Below are positions 44,000-51,418 of a stretch of DNA of 64,000 nucleotides, piece by piece; the stretch's first letter is position 1, and every line of letters begins with the position of its first letter. The notes under the pieces were generated by a model. The model made no database searches and was not told the DNA's origin. It worked only from the letters and a program-made list of their open reading frames with translations. Position numbers and translations under genes: made by a program. The stretch spans positions 1 through 64,000 of the forward strand of contig NZ_JAAGWK010000021.1 of the NCBI RefSeq assembly GCF_010685995.1. The letters are read 5' to 3'. Source of the stretch: Goekera deserti (GTDB lineage: Bacteria > Actinomycetota > Actinomycetes > Mycobacteriales > Geodermatophilaceae).

Positions 44000-44680
44000 A
44001 TGGCCGAGCCAGCCTCGGCGTCGGTCGCCGACGGCAACTACGCGGTGTGCGGCTTCGGCACGACGCAGACCGAATGGACCGGCAAGGACCCTCGGACCTG
44101 TGGAGGTCAGTACTACTGGCTCTTCGAGAACAACACCCCGGTCCTGAAGATCCAGTACCCCCAGGGGAAGAGGGACGTCTGGTCGGAGATCGAACAGGGT
44201 CACGACGCCGTGCAGCAGTGGTGTTCCTCGAACTCGGCCACCTGCACACTCATCACGTCCGTCGGGGTCGCCGTGGTCCAGTCCCTTCTGGACTGGTTGT
44301 CCCCCCTGGCGCAACACAGCGGGACGGTGAGCGGCCCGCATCGACGGCCAGCATCACATCAATCGTCAGCTCGCGCACGACGCCTTCGTACTGGAGGGAA
44401 GACTGGTGAACACCCTGCCCATGCCGCCGATGCAAGGTGCCGAGAAGCGAACATCGGCCATTGCGATCCTGGGGGCAGTACTGGGATTGGCGATCGTCGC
44501 GCTGGTCCCGGCGAGCAACCTCTTGTTGTACGTCGGTGTCGCGCTGATCACCTCGTCCACGATCACGTGCCTGAAGGCGTGGGCACGGCAGCGTCGCTGA
44601 ACGACTGGTTCTCCACACGCCTCGTGCCGGGCCGCCCACCCAACGCCCACAGCGGCCAGGACTCACCCGACGTCTGCTGA
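44000..44680 (+). CDS. Unknown Cys-containing protein, damaged 3' half
   Basis: The frame runs 226 codons. Codons 1-110 look genuine, with strong third-position GC and a polar, aromatic, four-cysteine sequence (YAVCGFGTTQTEWTGKD, TCGGQYYWLFENN, QQWCSSNSATC) and a hydrophobic end. After about 44330 the coding bias vanishes in this frame, while the next frame reads DGQHHINRQLAHDAFVLEGR into the small gene at 44406. A signal-peptide-like MRSSIAGLAAPLVSA lies just upstream in another frame (43944). This suggests an exported protein broken by frameshifts. No family recognised. Confidence 0.4.
   Translation: MAEPASASVADGNYAVCGFGTTQTEWTGKDPRTCGGQYYWLFENNTPVLKIQYPQGKRDVWSEIEQGHDAVQQWCSSNSATCTLITSVGVAVVQSLLDWLSPLAQHSGTVSGPHRRPASHQSSARARRLRTGGKTGEHPAHAADARCREANIGHCDPGGSTGIGDRRAGPGEQPLVVRRCRADHLVHDHVPEGVGTAASLNDWFSTRLVPGRPPNAHSGQDSPDVC
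44406..44600 (+). CDS. Small hypothetical membrane protein
   Basis: A 64-residue protein with two hydrophobic helices (SAIAILGAVLGLAIVALVPA and NLLLYVGVALITSSTITCL) and a basic tail. A strong GGAGGGA site lies 8 bases before the GTG. It overlaps, in another frame, the doubtful 3' part of the upstream gene. Its codon use is less GC-biased than the rest of the window, consistent with the foreign-looking patch. Function unknown. Confidence 0.5.
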   Translation: MNTLPMPPMQGAEKRTSAIAILGAVLGLAIVALVPASNLLLYVGVALITSSTITCLKAWARQRR

Positions 44681-44896
44681 GTTCCGGGGCCATGGCGAGA
44701 GCCGTTCGGCGGCGATCGCGGCCCCCAGGCGGTGTCGGCAGCCAGCCAGCGGCGTGCTCCTCCGCGCGGGCCTCCCTCGCGCGCTGGGCCTGCGCCAGGG
44801 CGGTGACGGCGGCGTCCTCGGCTGCCAGCGGCACCCACGGCTCACCGACCGCGCGTCCTGCCGTGCCGACGGTGACCCCGGACTGCCGACGGCGAC

Positions 44897-45493
44897 TCAG
44901 GGCGGGCCGGCGAGCGCGTGCACGTGCGCGCGCAGCACGGCGCGCACGTGCTCGGCGGGGTACCGGTCGGGCCACAGCGTGCTGTGCAGGGCCAGCCCGT
45001 CGACCAGCGGGTACAGCAGGTCCACCGCCGACGCGGGGTCGCGGTCGGGGTGCAGCCCACCGTCCCCGGCCAGCAGCCGCACCGCCGCCGCGACAGCCTG
45101 CCGGCTGGCGGCCTCGGCGACCCCGCGGATCTCCCGCAGCGGCCCCTCGGCGTGCGGCCGGCCGAGGAAGGCCAGGTACACCTCGGTCTCGGCCCGGCGC
45201 TGCTCGTCCAGCGGCAGCATCTGCTCCAGCAGGAACAGTGCCGCCTCCACACCGGCCAGCCCGGGCAGCGAGACCGCCAGCCGCTCCCCCACCCGGTCGA
45301 CGACGGCGCGCAGCGAGAACGCGGCCAGCTCGTCCTGGGTGGCGAACCAGTGCCGCAGCGCGCCGGCGCTGGTGCCCGCCTCGGCGGCGACCGAGCGCAC
45401 CGAGATGCCGTCGATGCCCTCGCGGCGGACCACCCGCCAGAGGGCCTCGGCGAGCTCGCGGCGGCGCGCCTCGCGGTCGACGGTCCTCGGCAC
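44897..45493 (-). CDS. TetR-family regulator
   Basis: A 198-residue TetR protein. The helix-turn-helix is ISVRSVAAEAGTSAGALRHW (about residues 30-49), and the C-terminal domain (TetR_C_6-like) is all helical. It is divergent from a membrane protein, with a large inverted repeat at 45506-45542 between them, so it most likely represses that gene and itself. GTG start almost at the predicted transcription start. The 296 bases between 44601 and 44896 show no supported gene. Confidence 0.9.
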   Translation of the reverse strand: MPRTVDREARRRELAEALWRVVRREGIDGISVRSVAAEAGTSAGALRHWFATQDELAAFSLRAVVDRVGERLAVSLPGLAGVEAALFLLEQMLPLDEQRRAETEVYLAFLGRPHAEGPLREIRGVAEAASRQAVAAAVRLLAGDGGLHPDRDPASAVDLLYPLVDGLALHSTLWPDRYPAEHVRAVLRAHVHALAGPP

Positions 45494-45505
45494 GCCCCTT
45501 TTCTA

Positions 45506-45542
45506 ACACAGTTGTACTGCTATGGTTCCAGCACAACTGTGT
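45506..45542. promoter_or_regulatory. Symmetric divergent promoter and TetR operator
   Basis: ACACAGTTGT and ACAACTGTGT form perfect 10-bp inverted arms 17 bases apart. Read rightward, TTGTAC (45512-45517) and AACTGT (45535-45540) make a -35/-10 pair with a 17-base spacer. Read leftward, TTGTGC and AACTGT do the same. One palindrome thus holds both promoters and the operator. Confidence 0.65.
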
Positions 45543-45561
45543 CGGAACGAGGGGGTGCGGG

Positions 45562-46101
45562 ATGATCGCCGCGATCATCGCCTGCGAGATCGGCTTTTGG
45601 GTCGTGCTGGGCGCCGGGCTGCTGGCCCGCTACGTGCTGCGCCGTCCGCGGCTGGGGGCGGCCCTGCTGGTCTGCGTGCCCCTGGTCGACGTCGTCCTCC
45701 TGGTCCTCACCGCCGTCGACCTCGGGCGCGGGGCAGAACCGGAGTCGGCGCACGGCCTGGCCGCGCTGTACCTGGGCTTCTCGGTGGCCTTCGGGCACGA
45801 CATGGTGCGCTGGGCCGACGTCCGGGTGGCCCACCGGTTCGCCGGCGGGCCGCCGCCGGCCCCTCGCCCGCCGGCCGGCAGCCCGGCCCGGCAGGCCCTG
45901 GAGTGGCGGTCGTTCCGGCTCGCGCTGCTGGCCGCCGCCGTGGCCGCCACGGTGCTCGGCGGCCTGCTGCTGGTCGTGCCGGATGGCACCGACACCACGG
46001 CACTGCGCGACTTCTTCCCCGTCCTGGGCGTCGTGCTGGCGGTGTGGCTGGTCACCGGCCCGCTGTGGACCGCCCGCCGCCGGCCGGTGCCCACACCCTG
46101 A
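45562..46101 (+). CDS. Membrane protein under TetR control
   Basis: A 179-residue protein with four or five membrane helices (IACEIGFWVVLGAGLLARYV, ALLVCVPLVDVVLLVLTAVD, AALYLGFSVAFGHDMVRW, LALLAAAVAATVLGGLLLV, FFPVLGVVLAVWLVTGPLW). It has a GAGGGGG site before ATG. Pairing with a divergent TetR suggests a response to a membrane-active or toxic small molecule, which is inference. No named family recognised. Confidence 0.75.
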   Translation: MIAAIIACEIGFWVVLGAGLLARYVLRRPRLGAALLVCVPLVDVVLLVLTAVDLGRGAEPESAHGLAALYLGFSVAFGHDMVRWADVRVAHRFAGGPPPAPRPPAGSPARQALEWRSFRLALLAAAVAATVLGGLLLVVPDGTDTTALRDFFPVLGVVLAVWLVTGPLWTARRRPVPTP

Positions 46102-46102
46102 G

Positions 46103-47161
46103 TCAGCCGGGCGGCACCGGGCCGGTGGTGGTGCCCGGGCGCAGCTCGACCGGCAGCTCCACGTCGGCCGGGGTGCGCCCGGCCAGCAGCTCGGCCACCG
46201 CATGCCCGGCGGCGCGGCCCTTCGCCGCGGTCGGCTGCACGACCGTGGTCAGCCGCACCGGGGCCAGCCACGGCAGGTCGGCACCGTCGAAGCCGGCCAC
46301 GCTGAGGTCGCCGGGCACCTGCAGGCCCAGGTCCGCGGCAGCCCGCAGCGCGCCGGCGGCGAGCACGTCGCTCTGCGCGACGAGTGCGGTCGGTCGATCC
46401 GCGGCGGGCACGTCGAGCACCAGGCGTGCCGCCGCCTCACCCTCCTCGACGCTGTTGCCGGCCGCCTCCACCGCGGGGGCACCCGGCAGCACCGAGCGCA
46501 GCCCGACCAGCCGCCGGCGGGCGTCCCGGTACACCCCGCGCGCCAGCCGCTCGGCGTCCACCGGCCCCCGCCGGCCGTCCAGCCGCATCGGCAGCGTGAC
46601 GACGACGACCCGGGCGTGGCCCAGCCGCTGCAGGTGCCGGGCCAGCTCGGCGCTGCCCCGCTCGTCGTCGATGGCGATCAGCGGCACCCCGGCGGCGACC
46701 GGGCCCTCGACGGCGACCAGCGGGACGCCGCGGGCCTGGAGCAGCGTGAACGCCGGGTCGTCCTCCAGGCCGCAGGTGGCGAACACCGCGGCGTCCAGCG
46801 GCAACCGGGACAGCTGGGCCGGGCTCGGACCCGAGCGCATGGCGTCACCGGCCAGCAGCAGCAGGCCGACGTCGAGCCGGCTCAGCTCCTCCGTGAGGCC
46901 GTCGAGCAGCTGCACGGCCACCGGGTCGCGGAACGCGTACAGCAGGCGCTCGCCCACGACCGCCCCGACGACGCCGGACCTGCCGCTGCGCAGCGAGGCC
47001 GCCACCGGGTCCGGGCTGTAGCCCAGCTCGGCCGCGGCCGCCTGCACCCGCGCGCGCGTGGCCGCGGCCACCCGGCCGGCACCGGAGAGCGCCACGGAGG
47101 CAGTGGACGGGGACACCCCAGCCCGCGCGGCGACGTCCTCCAGCCGGGCTCGCTGCCGCAC
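46103..47161 (-). CDS. LacI-family regulator
   Basis: A 352-residue LacI-type repressor. The N-terminal helix-turn-helix and hinge (RLEDVAARAGVSPSTASVAL) lead into a periplasmic-binding-protein-like ligand domain (GVVGAVVGERLLYAFRDPVA, LVAQSDVLAAGALRAAADLG, LSVAGFDGADLPWL). It is divergent from the MFS gene and should bind the palindrome at 47230-47245. The effector is probably the solute moved by that transporter. GTG start; the frame continues upstream without coding features. Confidence 0.9.
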   Translation of the reverse strand: MRQRARLEDVAARAGVSPSTASVALSGAGRVAAATRARVQAAAAELGYSPDPVAASLRSGRSGVVGAVVGERLLYAFRDPVAVQLLDGLTEELSRLDVGLLLLAGDAMRSGPSPAQLSRLPLDAAVFATCGLEDDPAFTLLQARGVPLVAVEGPVAAGVPLIAIDDERGSAELARHLQRLGHARVVVVTLPMRLDGRRGPVDAERLARGVYRDARRRLVGLRSVLPGAPAVEAAGNSVEEGEAAARLVLDVPAADRPTALVAQSDVLAAGALRAAADLGLQVPGDLSVAGFDGADLPWLAPVRLTTVVQPTAAKGRAAGHAVAELLAGRTPADVELPVELRPGTTTGPVPPG

Positions 47162-47195
47162 CGCACCCTCCGTCCGCCGGTGTTGCCGAATCGGT

Positions 47196-47245
47196 TTGAC
47201 AAGGTACGGGACCACCCCCGACAGTGAGTGCCGAATCGATTCGGC
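47196..47245 (+). promoter_or_regulatory. MFS promoter with LacI operators
   Basis: TTGACA at 47196-47201 and GACAGT at 47220-47225 form a promoter with an 18-base spacer. A perfect 16-bp palindrome, GCCGAATCGATTCGGC (47230-47245), covers the expected transcription start. A second, partial copy (TTGCCGAATCGGTTTGAC) at 47183-47200 overlaps the -35 region, giving two LacI-type sites about 46 bp apart. Confidence 0.75.
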
Positions 47246-47285
47246 ACCAGGCTGGTCGACACGTACCGCACCGGGGGACCGCACC

Positions 47286-48503
47286 GTGGAGCAGCCGACC
47301 ACCGCCGAGCACAGCGCCGCCCGGGTCGACCGGGCACGGGTCGCCGTCGGGGTGGTGTTCACCCTGAACGGGCTGGCCTTCGCCTCGTGGGCCGCCCGCG
47401 TGCCGGCCATCCGCGGCGCGCTGGACCTCAGTGCCGGCGGGGTGGCCCTGCTGCTGCTCTGCGTGTCCTCCGGCGCGCTCGTCGCGCTGCCGCTGTCCGG
47501 GGCGCTGGTCGCCCGGGTCGGCGCGTCACGCGCGGTCGTCGGCGGCGTGCTCACGGTGGTGCTGGGGTCGCTGACCATGGCCCTCGGGCTGGCCACGGCC
47601 ACCGCCGCGCTGGTCGGCGCCGGGCTGTTCGTGCTCGGGCTGGGCACCAGCACCTGGGACGTCGCGATGAACATCGAGGCCGCCGACGTCGAGCGCCGTC
47701 TGGGCCGCACGATCATGCCCCGCTTCCACGCCGGCTTCAGCCTGGGCACCGTGCTGGGCGCAGGCGTGGGCAGCGGCTGCGCGGCGATCGACGTCCCGCT
47801 GCAGGTGCAGCTGCTGCTCACCACCCCGGTCGTGCTGGGCGCGGTGCTCGCCGCCCGGGCGTTCCTGCCCGTCACCGCACCCCCGGACGACGGCACCGCA
47901 CCGGCCGGCCCCCGCCCGTCGGCGCTGTCGGCGTGGCGCGAGCCGCACACCCTGCTGCTCGGCGTGATGGTGCTGGCGTTCGCGCTCTGCGAGGGCATCG
48001 CCAACGACTGGCTGGCCCTGGCGCTGGTCGACGGCTACGACGCCACCGAGGCGCTGGGCGCCGCGGTGTTCGGCGTGTTCGTCGCGGCGATGACCCTCGG
48101 GCGGCTGGTCGGTGGCACGGTGGTCGACCGGCTGGGCCGGGTGGTGGTGCTGCGGGTCAGCGCGGCGGTGGTCGCCGCGGGGGCGCTGGCCGTCGTGGTC
48201 TCACCCGGCCTGCCGGGCGCGGTCGCCGGGGCAGCCCTGTGGGGCGTCGGGGCGTCGCTGGGCTTCCCGCTGGGCATGAGCGCCGCTGCCGACGACCCCG
48301 CGCACGCCGCCGTCCGGGTGTCGGTGGTCGGGTCGATCGGCTACTGCGCGTTCCTCGGCGGGCCGCCGCTGGTGGGGCTGGTCGCCGAGGGCTCCGGGGT
48401 GCGCAGCGCGCTGGTCGTGGTGGTGGCCGCAGCGCTGGTCGGCCTGCTCACCAGCAGCGCCAGCCGCTCCCGGAGGGAGCCGGCAGCCGCCGCTCAGGCC
48501 TGA
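47286..48503 (+). CDS. MFS transporter
   Basis: A 405-residue, about 12-helix major facilitator protein of the sugar/fucose-permease or YbjJ-like branch. Signature loops include RVPAIRGALDLS after helix 1, STWDVAMNIEAADVERRLGR in the first half and the GRLVGGTVVDRLGR loop between helices 8 and 9. It is controlled by the divergent LacI protein, so it probably handles a sugar or sugar derivative. GTG start with a GGGGGA site. The direction of transport is unknown. Confidence 0.9.
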   Translation: MEQPTTAEHSAARVDRARVAVGVVFTLNGLAFASWAARVPAIRGALDLSAGGVALLLLCVSSGALVALPLSGALVARVGASRAVVGGVLTVVLGSLTMALGLATATAALVGAGLFVLGLGTSTWDVAMNIEAADVERRLGRTIMPRFHAGFSLGTVLGAGVGSGCAAIDVPLQVQLLLTTPVVLGAVLAARAFLPVTAPPDDGTAPAGPRPSALSAWREPHTLLLGVMVLAFALCEGIANDWLALALVDGYDATEALGAAVFGVFVAAMTLGRLVGGTVVDRLGRVVVLRVSAAVVAAGALAVVVSPGLPGAVAGAALWGVGASLGFPLGMSAAADDPAHAAVRVSVVGSIGYCAFLGGPPLVGLVAEGSGVRSALVVVVAAALVGLLTSSASRSRREPAAAAQA

Positions 48504-48562
48504 GGGGTGCGCCCGTGGGCACCGGCGTGCGCGGCCAGGACGTCGTCCCGGGCCTCATCGAC

Positions 48563-49270
48563 TCAGCGGGGCCGTTCGGCGAGCACCCAGCGCTGCGGTG
48601 GGAAGGTGCGCGGGACCCGCTCGTGCCGCAGCACGCGCAGACCGTCGGCGGTGAACCACGCCGCGAGGTCGTCGGTGCCGGCCAGGTCGCTGACCGCGAC
48701 GGTCCCGCCGGGTGCGAGCACCCGGGCCATCTCGCCGGCGGCCCGGCGGCGGCCGGCGTCGTCGATGTTGTGCAGGCACAGGCTGCTGAGCACGACGTCG
48801 ACGCTGCGGTCGGGCAGGTCGAGCTCCCGGGCGTCGACGGTGCGCGCGTCGACCCGGTCGGCGACGCCCTCCAGCCGGGCGTTGCGGCGCAACCGGTCCA
48901 CCCCGTTGCCCGAGAGGTCGGTGCCGACCCACAGGTCCACGCAGTGCACCCGCCCGCGCGGCACCCGGCGGGCGGCGCCCAGCCCGAGCAGCCCGGCGCC
49001 CGACCCGACGTCCAGCACCACCTCGTCGCCGCGCCAGGTCACCGCGTCCAGCAGCCGGTCGCGGAGCAGCAGCTTGCCGCTGCGCACGTAGTCGACGCCC
49101 AGCCCGGCCGGCACCAGGGCGCCGGCCGCGGCGACCGCGAGCGCACCCGCCCACCGGCCGCGGCCGGCCCGCGCGGCCAGCACCGCGCCGAGCGACGTCA
49201 GCGCACCGGAGCCGGCCAGCCCGAGCACGTAGGGCCAGCCGTCGACGCCGTAGCTCGCGCGGGAGGTCAC
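48563..49270 (-). CDS. Membrane-anchored class I methyltransferase
   Basis: A 235-residue protein. Two N-terminal hydrophobic helices (PYVLGLAGSGALTSLGAVLA and GALAVAAAGALVPAGLGVDY) precede a SAM methyltransferase domain with VVLDVGSGAGLLGLGAA (about residue 80), VHCVDLWVGTDLSGNG and SSLCLHNIDD. The arrangement is typical of small-molecule or quinone-type methyltransferases tied to the membrane. Substrate unknown. It starts GTG, 12 bp after the stop of the upstream PrmC-like gene. Confidence 0.85.
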   Translation of the reverse strand: MTSRASYGVDGWPYVLGLAGSGALTSLGAVLAARAGRGRWAGALAVAAAGALVPAGLGVDYVRSGKLLLRDRLLDAVTWRGDEVVLDVGSGAGLLGLGAARRVPRGRVHCVDLWVGTDLSGNGVDRLRRNARLEGVADRVDARTVDARELDLPDRSVDVVLSSLCLHNIDDAGRRRAAGEMARVLAPGGTVAVSDLAGTDDLAAWFTADGLRVLRHERVPRTFPPQRWVLAERPR

Positions 49271-49281
49271 GCCCGGGGACG

Positions 49282-50058
49282 CTAGAGCACGCGCGCGCCG
49301 ACCACGACGGTGGCGCACAGCTCGTCGGAGGTCAGCACCCGGGCGTCCAGGCCGCCGTCCCGGACGGCCCGCACGGTGAGCGGAGCCTGGTCCTGCCCGG
49401 TCTCGACCAGCAGGTGTCCCCCGGGTGCCAGCCACTCCCCGGCGCCGGCGGCGACGCGGCGCTGCACGTGCACGCCGTCGTCCCCGCCGTCCAGGGCGGT
49501 GTGCGGCTCGTGGTCGCGCGCCTCGGGCGGCATCAGCGCGATCGCGTCGCTGGGCACGTACGGCGCGTTGACCACCAGGACGTCGACCCGGCCGCGCAGC
49601 CCGGCGGGCAGCGCCTCGTACAGGTCGCCGACGTGGGCCTGCCCGCCGAACGCGGCGACGTTGCGCCGGGCGTGCCCGACGGCGACCGGGTCGACGTCGG
49701 CGACGTGCAACTGCACGCCCGGCACGCGGGCGGCCACCGCGGCACCCACCGCACCGCACCCGCAGCACAGGTCCACCACGACGGCGCCCGGGGCGCAGCG
49801 GGCGACGGCCTCGGCGACCAGGAACCGGGTGCGCCGGCGGGGCGTGAACACCCCCGGGCCCACCGACATGCGGGTGCCGCAGAACTCGACCCAGCCGAGC
49901 AGGTGCTCCAGCGGCAGACCGGCCACCCGGGAACGGACCAGTCCGTCCAGCTCCGCCGGCGACGCCGCGGCCACCAGCAGCAGGTCGGCCTCCTCCTCGG
50001 CGAACACGCACCCGGCGGCCCGCAGCCGCGCGGTCACCTCGTCCCGGACGGCACTCAT
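49282..50058 (-). CDS. PrmC-related putative glutamine methyltransferase
   Basis: A 258-residue HemK/PrmC relative. It has the SAM site VVVDLCCGCGAVGAAVAAR (about residue 95) and the catalytic loop VLVVNAPYVPSDAI (about 165), with NAPY in place of NPPY. The NAPY form is the mark of the actinobacterial putative protein N5-glutamine methyltransferase subfamily, separate from the release-factor enzyme. The target is unproven. ATG start. It is co-transcribed with the membrane methyltransferase. Confidence 0.88.
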   Translation of the reverse strand: MSAVRDEVTARLRAAGCVFAEEEADLLLVAAASPAELDGLVRSRVAGLPLEHLLGWVEFCGTRMSVGPGVFTPRRRTRFLVAEAVARCAPGAVVVDLCCGCGAVGAAVAARVPGVQLHVADVDPVAVGHARRNVAAFGGQAHVGDLYEALPAGLRGRVDVLVVNAPYVPSDAIALMPPEARDHEPHTALDGGDDGVHVQRRVAAGAGEWLAPGGHLLVETGQDQAPLTVRAVRDGGLDARVLTSDELCATVVVGARVL

Positions 50059-50204
50059 CCGCGGCTCCGCGCGCAGGTGTGCACCACGCCGCCACGGCGT
50101 GCGACCGGCTGGTGCCGCGCGGGGCTGCTCACGGACTGAGTGTTCGCCGCCGGCCGACACCCGGGTCGTCGACACCGGCCGGGAGGCCGTGGTCGACTCG
50201 CACG

Positions 50205-50735
50205 GTGCCCGTACCGCTGACCACCGCCCGGCTGACCCTGCTGCCGTGGGCACTCACCACCGAGGCACACCGGGACGGCCTGGTCACCGCCTGGGACGAC
50301 CCGGAGGTCTGGCACTGGGTCGGGGCGGGACGCGACGGGTTCACCCGCGCCGACCTCGACAGCGCGATCGAGCGGGCGACCGCGCAGGGCCGGCTGGACG
50401 ACGAGTTCCTGGTGGTGCGCACCTGCGACGGCACCGTCCTGGGCGTCTGTGGCCTGTACCCGTCGTCGAACGACGGCGGTGACCCGGCCGAGTGGGACCT
50501 CGGCTACCGCTACGGCCGGCTGTCCTGGGGCCAGGGCCACGGGTTCGAGGCGGCAGCTGAGGTGCTGCGCTGGGCGCGGGAGGAGCGGGGCCTGCGCCGG
50601 GTGGGCAGCAACGCACAGCTGCCGAACGAGGCCAGCCACCGGATCCTGCGGCGCCTCGGCTTCACACCCATCGGCACCCGCCCGGACAGCCGGGACCCGG
50701 CCCGCACCACGCTCTGGTATGCCTGGACGGCGTAG
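50205..50735 (+). CDS. GNAT acetyltransferase
   Basis: A 176-residue N-acetyltransferase of the RimJ/RimL type. It starts TARLTLLPWALTTEAHRDGL, then has YRYGRLSWGQGHGFEAAAEV (acetyl-CoA loop, about residues 105-124) and NEASHRILRRLGFTPIG near 147-163. Target unknown. GTG start; the frame upstream lacks coding features. It is convergent with the membrane protein of the reverse transcriptase locus, 44 bp away. Confidence 0.85.
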   Translation: MPVPLTTARLTLLPWALTTEAHRDGLVTAWDDPEVWHWVGAGRDGFTRADLDSAIERATAQGRLDDEFLVVRTCDGTVLGVCGLYPSSNDGGDPAEWDLGYRYGRLSWGQGHGFEAAAEVLRWAREERGLRRVGSNAQLPNEASHRILRRLGFTPIGTRPDSRDPARTTLWYAWTA

Positions 50736-50779
50736 CCGGCGGCATGCCCCCTGCTGTCGTGTCACCTGTGGGTGTCGCT

Positions 50780-51418
50780 TCACCCGCGGGCGTCCAGCGC
50801 CAGCCGGACCAGCAGGGTGAGCGGCACCAGCGCCGCCACCGCCCACCGCCGGGTGGAGCGGTGCCCGGGCAGCACCAGGACGACGAACCCCGCCACCAGC
50901 ACGTCGGCCAGCAGCTGGACCGGCCGGGTGCCCAGCTGCTCGGACAGCGCCTGCGCCCACAGCCGGCCGACCGCACCCCGGGCCAGCGTCACCGCACCCG
51001 CGAAGGCCAGCAGCAGCCCGGGCAGCGCGCCGGCCCGCCGCGTCGCCGTCCAGACGGTGACGCCGAAGGCCGGCACGGCGGTGACCGAGAGCAGCAGCCA
51101 CAGCGGCAGCTGCACGCTCCAGCCGAAGTCGAGCACGCCGGCCGCCCAGGAGTAGTAGGCGACCGTCATGGCGCAGAAGAACACCGCCGACCGGACGGCG
51201 GCCGCCCGCGCGCTGCCCGCGCCCCGCGCCAGCAGCGCCACCGCGAGCACCCAGGCCGCCGGTAAGGTGCCCAGGTCGGCGGCCCACCGCCACGGCGACT
51301 CGTCGGCCGCCTTGGCCGCCGCACCGGCCAGGGCGCCCAGGCCGGCGAGCAGCACCAGCAGCCGCCGCTCCCCCACCGCCGCGGGTGGCCGCACCCGCGC
51401 CGGGTCGATGGAGCTCAC
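50780..51418 (-). CDS. Polytopic membrane protein coupled to reverse transcriptase
   Basis: A 212-residue protein with about seven hydrophobic segments, for example RLLVLLAGLGALAGAAAKAA, AAWVLAVALLARGAG, AVFFCAMTVAYYSWAAGV, LPLWLLLSVTAVPAFGVTVW and LLADVLVAGFVVLVLPG. No soluble domain is visible. Its GTG start overlaps the stop codon of the reverse transcriptase (GTGA), so the two are translated together. Some retrons use membrane effector proteins, though those are usually two-helix proteins, so an effector role here is a hypothesis. No catalytic motif is seen. Confidence 0.75.
   Translation of the reverse strand: MSSIDPARVRPPAAVGERRLLVLLAGLGALAGAAAKAADESPWRWAADLGTLPAAWVLAVALLARGAGSARAAAVRSAVFFCAMTVAYYSWAAGVLDFGWSVQLPLWLLLSVTAVPAFGVTVWTATRRAGALPGLLLAFAGAVTLARGAVGRLWAQALSEQLGTRPVQLLADVLVAGFVVLVLPGHRSTRRWAVAALVPLTLLVRLALDARG

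Noticed and set aside
44690-44896. A minus-strand frame reading EDAAVTALAQAQRAREARAE next to the TetR gene
   Set aside because: It shows some coding-like bias but has no start, no ribosome site and runs straight into antisense of other genes. At best it is a relic I cannot name.
50205-50735. GNAT acetyltransferase as part of the RT operon
   Set aside because: It is on the opposite strand and convergent, so it is a neighbour only.
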